NCBI GenBank assembly: GCA_902529365.1
Contig: CABZWK010000005.1
Location: 1 to 64,000 of the forward strand
DNA from: an uncultured Balneola sp.
Lineage (GTDB): Bacteria > Bacteroidota > Rhodothermia > Balneolales > Balneolaceae
DNA length: 64,000 bases
Direction: 5' to 3'
In this document: piece by piece, positions 1 to 7,579 of the stretch
Layout of the letters: each line of letters begins with the position of its first letter
How positions within the stretch are numbered: position 1 is the stretch's first letter
Notes under the pieces: model-generated
What the model saw: only the letters and a program-made list of their open reading frames with translations
Databases searched by the model: none
Told to the model about the DNA's origin: nothing
Translations under genes and position numbers: made by a program

Positions 1-195
1 GGGCTACTTATTTCCTATGTCTTGGTCTATATAATTAATCTTCGCTCTTTCGGTTGGACGCTGGAATTCATGGTTAGCCCTTCGCTGTTGATTCAAGCGT
101 TAGGCTTAGCTGTTGGGGCGGCCTTATTGGCGGGAATCTACCCCTCATGGAAAATGGCTAGGGCAAATCCAGCTGATGCATTGCGAAGTGAATAA
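1..195 (+). CDS. FtsX/MacB-type ABC transporter permease, C-terminal fragment
   Basis: Only the last 64 codons are present; the frame is open from base 1 and stops with TAA at 193-195. A hydrophobic segment (about residues 28-48 of the fragment) is followed by the tail YPSWKMARANPADALRSE, which is the hallmark C-terminus of FtsX/MacB-like permeases (P-x-x-x-A-x-x-x-P-x-x-A-L-R). Such permeases work with an ABC ATPase at the inner membrane, moving lipoproteins, peptides or small molecules towards the periplasm. The next gene, 27 bp downstream, is AttH-like, and AttH proteins are commonly encoded beside such permeases, so a shared transcript is likely. The substrate cannot be read from this fragment. 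Confidence 0.85.
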   Translation, partial: GLLISYVLVYIINLRSFGWTLEFMVSPSLLIQALGLAVGAALLAGIYPSWKMARANPADALRSE

Positions 196-222
196 CCTTT
201 ATGAGATTGAAATAATCGAACA

Positions 223-1449
223 ATGAAACTATCCTTCTGGCAAATTATAACGATTCCGATACTGGTAGGCCTTGCGCTTTCTTGGATTCTTTTTTCCGAA
301 CCCAAAGCCAAAATTGAAGCTACTATTTCTGCTGCTCAGGCGTTGAGTGGAAGCGATACCGAGGGCTTTACCCAAGCACTTGCCCCTAGAGAATTTGTAT
401 TTCCAGGGGACCATGGGGCTCACCCTGGTTTTAAAACCGAGTGGTGGTATTACACCGGGAATCTTTTTACTGAAGAGGGCAGGCAGTTTGGTTATCAGTT
501 CACCATTTTTAGAAATCAACTTAGTCCTTCAGACGCGGATTTTGCACGCATCAACCAGGAGGAACCTGTATCAATGAACCCGGAGGAAGAGGGTGCTCGT
601 GATTCGGAGTGGAGTACCAACCAATTGTACTTAGCGCATTTTGCCATCTCCGATGTGTCGAAGAAGGATCATGTGTTTGACGAGCGATACAGCCGAGGTA
701 CCGCTGGTTTGGCGGGGGCGAGCGTGGATCCATATCGGATCTGGTTGGAGGATTGGGAGATTACTCGGGTTAAGGATTCAAAGGCCAGTGATGAGCGATT
801 CCAGATGAGGATTAAGGCCGAAATGAGTAACGGGACAGCTTTGGACATAGTGTTGAACCCACAAAAACCGCTGGTGCTTCAAGGGGAAGAGGGGTATGAT
901 AAGAAAGGGGGTGAGGATGGAAATGCCTCCTATTATATTTCGTTCACACGTATGCAGACCGAGGGGCTTTTGAAAAAGGAGGGCGAATCATTAGCGGTTT
1001 CAGGGCTGAGTTGGATGGATCATGAGTGGAGTACCTCGGCTTTGGATTCAGGGCAGACGGGCTGGGATTGGTTTTCGATTCAGTTGTCTAACGGATACGA
1101 GCTCATGTACTATCAAATTCGAAATATCGATCCTGATTTAGCCCCTCAAACCACCGGTAGTTTGGTTACCCCTAATGGTCAGAAGAGAGATTTAGACCAA
1201 GGCGAAGTGCGTTTGGAGGTGCTAGAGTATTGGGCTAGCCCTCATACAGGGGCGCGTTATCCGGTGCAGTGGACCCTCGCTATTCCTTCGGAAGAGCTAG
1301 AGATGGACGTAACCACTGTGTTCTATGATCAAGAGATGACGGTATCGGTGCAGTATTATGAGGGAGCTTTACAAGTTTCCGGGAAATTCAGGGATGAGGC
1401 CATCGACGGTAATGGGTACATCGAGATGACGGGTTACGAGCAGGATTAG
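223..1449 (+). CDS. AttH/CrtC-like (carotenoid 1,2-hydratase-fold) secreted or anchored protein
   Basis: The protein has 408 residues with an N-terminal hydrophobic segment (about 5-25) that is a signal anchor or signal peptide. It then carries the family signature around residues 55-85 (FPGDHGAHP followed by TEWWYYTGNL) and later the motif SGLSWMDHEWS near residue 270. These are typical of the lipocalin-like AttH/CrtC family (COG5621). Most members are not carotenoid enzymes; many sit in operons with ABC permeases of the FtsX class, as here. I infer an envelope function coupled to the upstream permease; catalytic activity is unproven. ATG at 223 is the natural start because it precedes the hydrophobic segment directly. 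Confidence 0.85.
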   Translation: MKLSFWQIITIPILVGLALSWILFSEPKAKIEATISAAQALSGSDTEGFTQALAPREFVFPGDHGAHPGFKTEWWYYTGNLFTEEGRQFGYQFTIFRNQLSPSDADFARINQEEPVSMNPEEEGARDSEWSTNQLYLAHFAISDVSKKDHVFDERYSRGTAGLAGASVDPYRIWLEDWEITRVKDSKASDERFQMRIKAEMSNGTALDIVLNPQKPLVLQGEEGYDKKGGEDGNASYYISFTRMQTEGLLKKEGESLAVSGLSWMDHEWSTSALDSGQTGWDWFSIQLSNGYELMYYQIRNIDPDLAPQTTGSLVTPNGQKRDLDQGEVRLEVLEYWASPHTGARYPVQWTLAIPSEELEMDVTTVFYDQEMTVSVQYYEGALQVSGKFRDEAIDGNGYIEMTGYEQD

Positions 1450-1495
1450 GTAGCTTCTTATATTGGCTTGCTAACGAACCCAGCACCTACTCAAC

Positions 1496-2272
1496 TTACT
1501 CCCAAGAACCATAGACCGCGTTAGGCAGAAGTAACACATCGGATGAAATCCGTTTAATTAAGGATTTTGTATCCACATTTTCTTGAGTAGTCTGACTAAA
1601 ATCTTTTATGTTATCACCTACTTGATAAACAATTGATAGCGGTCTGTTCCAAATTTCTTTGACCTCTGGATACTGCTCCCAGCAATAGTTGGCTGTACCA
1701 TTAGCGATTTGACTGCGTCGAAGATCTTTGTCATTAATCATTCCTTGTGTTCCCACGGAGTTTCGGTCGGCTTGGGACCGCCCCATCATACAGGTGTTGT
1801 TACGTTTTAGTGGGAACCCTAGCGCGACTAAATTATTCCATGTATTTGAGTCTAATTCGCGTTCACGATTGGTGATGAGTACGATGAGCCCCCCTTTTTC
1901 AAATACTTGGGTGACAAATTCAATCGAACCAGGGACGGGGGTTGCGGATTCTTCTTTTACCCATTTCGCCCAACTTTCCGATGAATATCCCAAGCCCAAA
2001 AGATCACGTCGGCGGTTGTATTCCACATTATTAAGTAATGTTTCATCTACATCCATAGCAACGACCCAAGGCTCTTTAGGTACTTCAATAGCGGCTATGT
2101 TTCGGGTAGCCGCACGGTAGAGATGTTCAGTTATAATCTGGTATTCTGCGCTATTCATAGTCCATTTTACTGCAGAACTTACTTCAAATTCTTGGTTGAT
2201 CTGATTATTAGGTTGGGTGCAGAATAGTAAGCTAGAGAAACAAAGTAGAATGAGCGCAAAGGATTTAGTCAT
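1496..2272 (-). CDS. HAD-superfamily acid phosphatase, lipoprotein e(P4)/class B type
   Basis: I place the start at the ATG at 2272, which leads directly into a lipoprotein signal (MTKSFALILL, then L-L-F-C with the lipid-accepting Cys near residue 18). A frame-compatible ATG at 2314 would add 14 residues before the signal and looks unnatural. The HAD motif I is DVDETLLNN (Asp 74 and 76), motif II is LITNRE, and the metal-binding motif is VGDNIKDF near the C-terminus. This matches secreted acid phosphatases of the P4/OlpA group that release phosphate from nucleotides and other monoesters. It would sit in the outer or inner membrane facing the periplasm. It is convergent with the AttH-like gene. 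Exact substrate unknown. Confidence 0.88.
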   Translation of the reverse strand: MTKSFALILLCFSSLLFCTQPNNQINQEFEVSSAVKWTMNSAEYQIITEHLYRAATRNIAAIEVPKEPWVVAMDVDETLLNNVEYNRRRDLLGLGYSSESWAKWVKEESATPVPGSIEFVTQVFEKGGLIVLITNRERELDSNTWNNLVALGFPLKRNNTCMMGRSQADRNSVGTQGMINDKDLRRSQIANGTANYCWEQYPEVKEIWNRPLSIVYQVGDNIKDFSQTTQENVDTKSLIKRISSDVLLLPNAVYGSWE

Positions 2273-2416
2273 AGGAGTACATCTAGCCAAGTTGGCAGGT
2301 TTTGGATGTGTCATGGTTGCTTATAGTATTGAAATGAAGCTAAAAAAAAATCACATTACAACCCACTAAGCATACTAGCAGTATATCTTCAATCATATCA
2401 ACAGATTGATGTAGAC

Positions 2417-2450
2417 ACTAAAAATACTTTAACATTAAACTATTTTTAGT
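2417..2450. promoter_or_regulatory. 10-bp inverted repeat upstream of the LLM oxidoreductase gene
   Basis: ACTAAAAATA at 2417-2426 is matched by its exact reverse complement TATTTTTAGT at 2441-2450 with a 14-nt spacer. It lies 54 bp before the ATG at 2505 in the 232-bp divergent gap between the phosphatase and the LLM gene, a good place for an operator. There is no U-run after it in either direction that would make it a clear terminator. AT-rich dyads arise by chance more often than GC-rich ones, so confidence is limited. Confidence 0.4.
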
Positions 2451-2504
2451 ATCTTGTTATTAAATCAAGACTATTCATCAAGAAAGACCACTTAACTTAA
2501 TATC

Positions 2505-3581
2505 ATGAAACTAGGAATCGATAGCTTTGCTGCTGTGCAAGGACAACAAGGAGAGCCCAGTACCCCAGATCAACGTACCGAAACCATTGAAAATTTACTT
2601 ACTCGAATAGAACTTATGGAAGAGGTAGGTTTAGATGTATTTGGCTTAGGAGAACATCACCGTCCAGAATATTTAGACTCCTCTCCTTTAATTATATTAG
2701 CCGCTGCTGCTGCTCGTACTTCTAAGATCGAATTGTTAAGCGCAGTTACCGTACTTAGTGCACAAGACCCAGTGCGGGTATTTCAGCAGCTCGCTACGCT
2801 GGATATTATCTCCAAAGGGCGCGCAGGATTGGTGGCGGGTCGGGGTTCATTCTCTGAAGCCTTTCCCTTATTTGGCTTAAATTTTCAGGATTATGACGAT
2901 CTATTTGAAGAAAAACTCGAGCTTTTACTCCAGCTAAGGGCCCAGGAAAAAATGACTTGGGAGGGACGGTTTCGACCAGCGCTCACCGGGCAAGGAATCT
3001 ATCCTCGGCCGTATCAACCAGAGGTGCCTATCTATGTAGGCGTAGGTGGAACCCCTGCATCTTTTGCGCGAGCAGGTCGTCTTGGTCTTCCCTTAATGAT
3101 AGCTATTATAGGGGGACAAACGCATCGGTTTAAACCCTTAGTCGACATGTATTACCGTGCTGGAATCGAGGCAGGACAACCTCGAGAAAAATTAAAAGTA
3201 GCTGTGCATTCGCTAGGCTTTATTGCTGAAGATTCGCAGTTAGCTCATGAGCAGTTTTTCCCAGGTTACGCAAAAACCTTTACTCAAATTGGGAAAGAGC
3301 GAGGATGGGGTGGGGCGGTTACCCGGCAAAGTTATGAATCACAGGCTGATCAAATGGGGGCATTGGTAGTTGGTAATCCAGAGGAAGTTGCGGATAAAAT
3401 TGTACGTCATTCCAGAGCATTGGGGGGATTGACAGAGTTTCGTTTACATATGAATGTGGCTCATCTTTCTCATGAACAACTCTCCAGTGCCATTCGATTA
3501 CTGGGTGAAGAGGTAGCGCCTATAGTGAGAGATAAATTAGGAACCCCCAGAAAGAAAGTAGCTGGTAGAGTCTCAGTTTAA
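2505..3581 (+). CDS. LLM-class flavin-dependent oxidoreductase (luciferase-like)
   Basis: The 358-residue protein has the bacterial luciferase-like TIM-barrel pattern: MKLGIDSFAA at the first strand, GLGEHHRPEY near residue 50, the AVTVLSAQDPVRVFQQLATLD segment split over residues 80-100, and RAGLVAGRGS near 110. Members use FMNH2 or F420H2 to oxygenate or reduce small organic molecules; the substrate is not predictable here. The length is usual for the family. It is followed 114 bp later by a LysR-type gene in the same direction, but a dyad directly before that gene suggests separate control. It looks like an ordinary chromosomal gene in composition. Confidence 0.88.
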   Translation: MKLGIDSFAAVQGQQGEPSTPDQRTETIENLLTRIELMEEVGLDVFGLGEHHRPEYLDSSPLIILAAAAARTSKIELLSAVTVLSAQDPVRVFQQLATLDIISKGRAGLVAGRGSFSEAFPLFGLNFQDYDDLFEEKLELLLQLRAQEKMTWEGRFRPALTGQGIYPRPYQPEVPIYVGVGGTPASFARAGRLGLPLMIAIIGGQTHRFKPLVDMYYRAGIEAGQPREKLKVAVHSLGFIAEDSQLAHEQFFPGYAKTFTQIGKERGWGGAVTRQSYESQADQMGALVVGNPEEVADKIVRHSRALGGLTEFRLHMNVAHLSHEQLSSAIRLLGEEVAPIVRDKLGTPRKKVAGRVSV

Positions 3582-3672
3582 GTATTTTTTCGGGTTGATT
3601 TACGTGTTTCTCTGGGAGTAAATGTTGTGCATAAAATGATTTCTGATATATAAACAAAAATTTATATATTAG

Positions 3673-3694
3673 TACTGATAAATAAATATCAGTA
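3673..3694. promoter_or_regulatory. Perfect inverted repeat just before the LysR start codon
   Basis: TACTGATA at 3673-3680 and TATCAGTA at 3687-3694 form an exact 8-bp dyad with a 6-nt spacer, ending one base before the ATG at 3696. LysR-type regulators bind interrupted dyads near their own promoters, so autoregulation is a reasonable inference. Its position over the probable ribosome-binding region means that in RNA it would also form a hairpin that could limit translation of the regulator and of the overlapping sbtA. Confidence 0.5.
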
Positions 3695-3695
3695 T

Positions 3696-4610
3696 ATGTC
3701 TTATACTCTGCATCAACTGCATATTTTTGCAACCGTTGCACAAGAAAAAAGTATGACTAAAGCAGCTGAGAGACTTCAAATGTCTCAGCCGGCTGTTTCT
3801 ATTCAAGTCAAGAAATTGCAAGATCATTTCGGAATAGAGCTGTTCGAAGTGATAGGGAAGCAGTTATATTTGACGGAGGCGGGCAGAGAGTTGTACCAAG
3901 CTCAAATTTATGTTCAGCAAAGCCTTGAAAATGCTGAAATGGGTTTATCACAATTGCGAGGTGCCATAAAAGGCTCTTTACATATTGCCGCAGTATCCAC
4001 AGCAAAGTATGTAATGCCCTATATCCTCGGGGCTTTTCAGAAGCAGCATGCTAATATTTCAATTTCTCTAAAAGTGTCTAACCGTGCCGAGGTAATAAGC
4101 GCACTTCGAGAGAATAGTTGTGACTTCGCTGTTTTTTCGCAACTTCCAACCGATTTAGCTCTGGATTATACTGACTTAATGGACAATCCATTGGTATTTG
4201 CCGCAGCGAAAGATCATCCAAAACTCGGAAATCAACTCAAGATGGCTGATTTAAAGGGTGAAGCATTGGTGCTACGAGAGAAAGGTTCTGGCACGCGCAT
4301 GGTTATGGAAAAGCTTTTTGAGAAAGAAGATATGCGCATTGATCCCGTAATGGAGCTGAGTACTAATGAAGGTGTTAAGCATGCCATTATGGCCGGAATT
4401 GGAATTTCACTTGTTTCAGAGTTTAGTTTGCGCTTAGAAAAAATTCACGACCAGATTGGTGTACTTGATGTGGATGGATTTCCATTGAAGAGTACCTGGA
4501 AACTGGTTCATTTACGAGGTAAGAGTTTAAGTCCTCTAGCTCAAACCTTCAAAACATACATCCAACAAACTGAGTTAACTACATCTATCTATGGAATCCC
4601 TACTGTCTAA
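3696..4610 (+). CDS. LysR-family transcriptional regulator, CbbR/CmpR-like
   Basis: The 304-residue protein has an N-terminal winged helix-turn-helix (residues 1-60, with KAAERLQMSQPAVSIQVKKL) followed by a linker helix and a LysR substrate-binding domain (about 90-295). Several positions resemble the CbbR/CmpR branch, which controls CO2 fixation and bicarbonate uptake: LTEAGRELYQ near residue 60, AVSTAKYVMP near 100 and DNPLVFAAAKDHP near 165. Its last 20 bases overlap the start of sbtA, so the regulator and transporter are translationally coupled. I infer that it senses a carbon metabolite and controls the sbtAB genes and itself. Confidence 0.85.
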   Translation: MSYTLHQLHIFATVAQEKSMTKAAERLQMSQPAVSIQVKKLQDHFGIELFEVIGKQLYLTEAGRELYQAQIYVQQSLENAEMGLSQLRGAIKGSLHIAAVSTAKYVMPYILGAFQKQHANISISLKVSNRAEVISALRENSCDFAVFSQLPTDLALDYTDLMDNPLVFAAAKDHPKLGNQLKMADLKGEALVLREKGSGTRMVMEKLFEKEDMRIDPVMELSTNEGVKHAIMAGIGISLVSEFSLRLEKIHDQIGVLDVDGFPLKSTWKLVHLRGKSLSPLAQTFKTYIQQTELTTSIYGIPTV

Positions 4611-5547
4611 CTTTGCCTCTCCTGTCGTATTGGCCTTTGCCCTTGGTATTACTGCCAAACTTTTAAAAAGTGATCTCGAAATTCCCAAGCCACTGTATCA
4701 GGGATTATCTATTTATTTATTATTGGCTATCGGTCTAAAAGGCGGGGTAGAACTTAGTAAAACCTCACTAGATACTTTTATAGGCCCGGCTTCAATAACC
4801 TTATTTTTAGGCGTACTTACTCCACTTATCGCGTACATAATTCTTCGATATTTGGGTCGTATGGATATGATTAACTCTTCGGCCATTGCCGCGCATTATG
4901 GCTCTGTTTCTGCGGTTACCTTTATCGCGGCTATCAGTTATGTAGAGAGCTTGGGCTACAGCCCGGAAGGCTTTATGCCCACTTTGGTAGCTTTATTAGA
5001 GGTTCCCGGTATTATTGTCGCCTTGCTCATCCCTCAACTCTCTAATGGAGGGAATGGATCTTTTAAAAAAGCATTGCATGAGGTAGTAACAGGTAGTTCT
5101 ATTATTTTGTTACTCGGCGGATTGCTTATTGGTTTTGTAGCAGGACCGGTGAAGTTTGAATCGGTTCAGCCCTTTTTTGTGAGTGGTTTTCAGGGGGCTT
5201 TAGTGCTTTTTTTAATGGAATTGGGAATGGTTACGGCTCGTCGACTAAGCGACCTGAAAAAAGTCGGGGTATTCTTACTCGGTTTTGGAATCTTAGTACC
5301 CATATTACATGGGGTGCTGGCCATTTGGTTAGGTCTTATGGTGGGCTTAAGCGCAGCTGGGGCAACCGTATTGGCAGCCATGGTGTCTAGTGGATCCTAC
5401 ATCGCCGCTCCTGCAGCGGTTAGAATAGCTCTTCCGAAAGCCAATCCAAGCTATTATCTTACAGCATCCTTAGGAATTACTTTTCCCTTTAATATTACCA
5501 TTGGAATTCCGATTTATTATTTAATAGCAACATGGATGGGAGCATAA
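4591..5547 (+). CDS. sbtA: Sodium-dependent bicarbonate transporter SbtA
   Basis: The 318-residue polytopic membrane protein contains about ten hydrophobic segments and the SbtA-family features KPLYQGLSIYLLLAIGLKGG near residue 35, AAHYGSVSAVTFIAA near residue 98, and SSGSYIAAPAAVRIALP near residue 270. SbtA imports bicarbonate with sodium; it is best known from cyanobacterial CO2-concentrating mechanisms but is also found in heterotrophs. The start at 4591 overlaps the regulator by 20 bp, and the stop is followed one base later by the P-II-like partner gene. The three genes form one cassette. In a heterotroph it may feed carboxylases or anaplerosis; this is inference. Confidence 0.92.
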   Translation: MESLLSNFASPVVLAFALGITAKLLKSDLEIPKPLYQGLSIYLLLAIGLKGGVELSKTSLDTFIGPASITLFLGVLTPLIAYIILRYLGRMDMINSSAIAAHYGSVSAVTFIAAISYVESLGYSPEGFMPTLVALLEVPGIIVALLIPQLSNGGNGSFKKALHEVVTGSSIILLLGGLLIGFVAGPVKFESVQPFFVSGFQGALVLFLMELGMVTARRLSDLKKVGVFLLGFGILVPILHGVLAIWLGLMVGLSAAGATVLAAMVSSGSYIAAPAAVRIALPKANPSYYLTASLGITFPFNITIGIPIYYLIATWMGA

Positions 5548-5548
5548 A

Positions 5549-5854
5549 ATGGAGTTAAAAGAACTAACGTTGGTTACTATTATTACCGAGCGATTATTGC
5601 GAGACGAAATCATAGATCGCCTTAAAGAAACAGGCGTATCAGGTTATACTCTCTCTGACACCACAGGAGAAGGATCACGAGGAATTCGAGCCAGTGACTG
5701 GGAGGGTAAAAACGTGAAAATTGAGGTTATTGTGAATCATTCTACTGCCAAAAAAATTATTCAGCAAGTTAGTGATGAGTATTTCGAAAATTATGCAGTT
5801 GTAGCTTATACTCAAACTGTACGAGTCGTTCGAGGTGAAAAGTACATGAGCTAG
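5549..5854 (+). CDS. sbtB: P-II-like bicarbonate-transport regulator SbtB
   Basis: The 101-residue protein has the ferredoxin-like beta-alpha-beta pattern of P-II signalling proteins: an N-terminal strand LTLVTIITERLL, a T-loop region around residues 35-55 (SDTTGEGSRGIRASDWEG) and a C-terminal strand VVAYTQTVRVVRGEKY. SbtB binds adenine nucleotides and caps the SbtA trimer. The gene starts one base after the sbtA stop, so the two are certainly co-translated. The cysteine-containing C-terminal redox loop of many cyanobacterial SbtB proteins is absent: this protein ends GEKYMS with no cysteine at all. Confidence 0.9.
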   Translation: MELKELTLVTIITERLLRDEIIDRLKETGVSGYTLSDTTGEGSRGIRASDWEGKNVKIEVIVNHSTAKKIIQQVSDEYFENYAVVAYTQTVRVVRGEKYMS

Positions 5855-6014
5855 TATTTGTGGGCTCAAAACAAATAGTAGTGTATTGGCAAAAATAATA
5901 CGTATTTTATTATATGCTATAATATTAGCCGTATAAAGCCCGAGTTGAGATGAAGCCGCAACCACATTCCTCTCTTTGCTGGCAACATCTTATTTTCAAT
6001 TCAACAGTGTACAC

Positions 6015-7538
6015 ATGTCTTCATTTTCAGAGTTGGGCCTTAAGCAAGAATTGCTTGAGGGAGTAAAACACCTTGGTTTTACAGAACCAACCAAAGTTCA
6101 AGAACTTGCGATTCCTACTATTTTGGAATCTGCTCAGGATTTAGTGGCTTTAGCCCAAACAGGTACGGGAAAAACAGGAGCTTTTGGCCTGCCCTTATTG
6201 CACAAAATAGATTCAGATAATAAAAGTGTGCAAGCGATTGTGCTTTCACCTACTAGGGAATTAGCTATACAGATTGCTAAGGATTTAAAAGCTTTTGCAA
6301 AAAAATTAAAAGGAGTTAAAACGGTAGCAGTTTATGGCGGCTCAGAAATTCGTACCCAAATTAAGGCCTTGGAAAATGGATGTCAGGTTGTTGTAGGTAC
6401 ACCTGGACGTATGTTAGATCTAATTAGACGTCGTAAATTACGAGTAGAGAATATACAGACCTTAGTACTAGATGAGGCCGATGAAATGCTCAATATGGGC
6501 TTTCAGGAGGATCTGGATGCAATTTTGGCGGATACTCCGTCAGAAAAACAAACGCTCCTATTCTCAGCAACCATGCCCAAGCAGATGTCGAGCATGACTA
6601 AAAAATACATGCATGAACCTGCTGAAATTGAGGTAGGCGAGCGTAATTCTGGCTCAAAAGATGTTGAGCATCAATATTTTGTGGTAAAAGCTAACAATCG
6701 CTTCGAAACACTTAAGCGGTTGGTAGATATACATCCTAGTATGTATGGGATTATTTTTTGTCGTACCCGTAATGAAACAATGGATATTTCAAAGTGGTTA
6801 AGCAGGGACGGATACGAAGTTGATGTGTTAAATGGGGATCTCTCGCAAAACCAGCGAGATCAGGTGATGAATCGTTTTCGAAAGAAAGAACTTAAAATTT
6901 TAGTAGCTACCGATGTAGCAGCTCGTGGACTCGACGTTAACAATCTCTCTCATATTGTTAATTATAATTTACCGGATGATTTGGAAGTGTATATCCACCG
7001 TAGTGGACGTACAGGACGTGCAGGCAACAAAGGTATATGTATGAGTATTGTTAGCCCACATGAGCAAAGTCGTATACGGCGACTGGAAAAAATGGCTTCT
7101 CAGCCTTTTATCAAATCTGAAGTTCCAACAGGTGAAGAAATTTGCTCCAAGAGATTATTACATGGGTTAGAAAAAGTTAAAAAGGAAGCGCTAAATCCCG
7201 AAAGGATACAGCCATTTTTACCTGCTGCCCTAGAAGCATTGGAGTATTTGACCAAAGAGCAGGTGATTGAACGCTTTTTGAGCTTAGAATTTCACAATAT
7301 GCTCGAATATTATGCCGGAGCTTCCGATGTCAATGCCAAAGGCGATGGTGGTCGTGGTGATGGCGACGGACGTCGTGGGCGACGTGATGGTAGAGGACGT
7401 GGGCGTTCAGGTGGTGGTCGCGGAGGCCGATCTGGTGGCGCTCGAGGAGATCGACGTGGAGACCGGAGTTCAGATCGGCGTTCAGGTGGAGGTCACAGAA
7501 GAGGGGCTTCTGGAAGCGGTAGGCGACGGAAAGCTTAG
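6015..7538 (+). CDS. DEAD-box ATP-dependent RNA helicase with RGG-rich tail
   Basis: I choose ATG at 6015 (MSSFSELGLKQELL), where the Q-motif region begins; an upstream ATG at 5976 would add 13 unconserved residues. The two RecA-like domains show AQTGTGKTG (Walker A), PTRELAIQ, TPGRMLD, LDEADEML, SATMP and YIHRSGRTGRAG in the expected order. The last 75 residues are dominated by Gly, Arg and Asp with repeated RGRG/RSGG/RRGD units, a flexible RNA-binding tail typical of cold-adaptive CsdA/DeaD-like helicases. It remodels structured RNA in ribosome assembly or mRNA decay. The gene appears monocistronic and is convergent with the amidase gene. Confidence 0.93.
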   Translation: MSSFSELGLKQELLEGVKHLGFTEPTKVQELAIPTILESAQDLVALAQTGTGKTGAFGLPLLHKIDSDNKSVQAIVLSPTRELAIQIAKDLKAFAKKLKGVKTVAVYGGSEIRTQIKALENGCQVVVGTPGRMLDLIRRRKLRVENIQTLVLDEADEMLNMGFQEDLDAILADTPSEKQTLLFSATMPKQMSSMTKKYMHEPAEIEVGERNSGSKDVEHQYFVVKANNRFETLKRLVDIHPSMYGIIFCRTRNETMDISKWLSRDGYEVDVLNGDLSQNQRDQVMNRFRKKELKILVATDVAARGLDVNNLSHIVNYNLPDDLEVYIHRSGRTGRAGNKGICMSIVSPHEQSRIRRLEKMASQPFIKSEVPTGEEICSKRLLHGLEKVKKEALNPERIQPFLPAALEALEYLTKEQVIERFLSLEFHNMLEYYAGASDVNAKGDGGRGDGDGRRGRRDGRGRGRSGGGRGGRSGGARGDRRGDRSSDRRSGGGHRRGASGSGRRRKA

Positions 7539-7579
7539 CTTAGTTTCCTATGAACGTGCTTAACCAACTGTCGTTAGAG

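Noticed and set aside
7350-7520. Repetitive GC-rich sequence that could suggest a CRISPR or tandem repeat array
   Set aside because: The repeats are irregular codon-level RGG/RSGG repeats inside the helicase gene without spacers.
7312-7563. Alternative-frame open frame over the helicase tail
   Set aside because: The Gly/Arg codon repeats of the RGG tail keep other frames open; the helicase frame explains the sequence.
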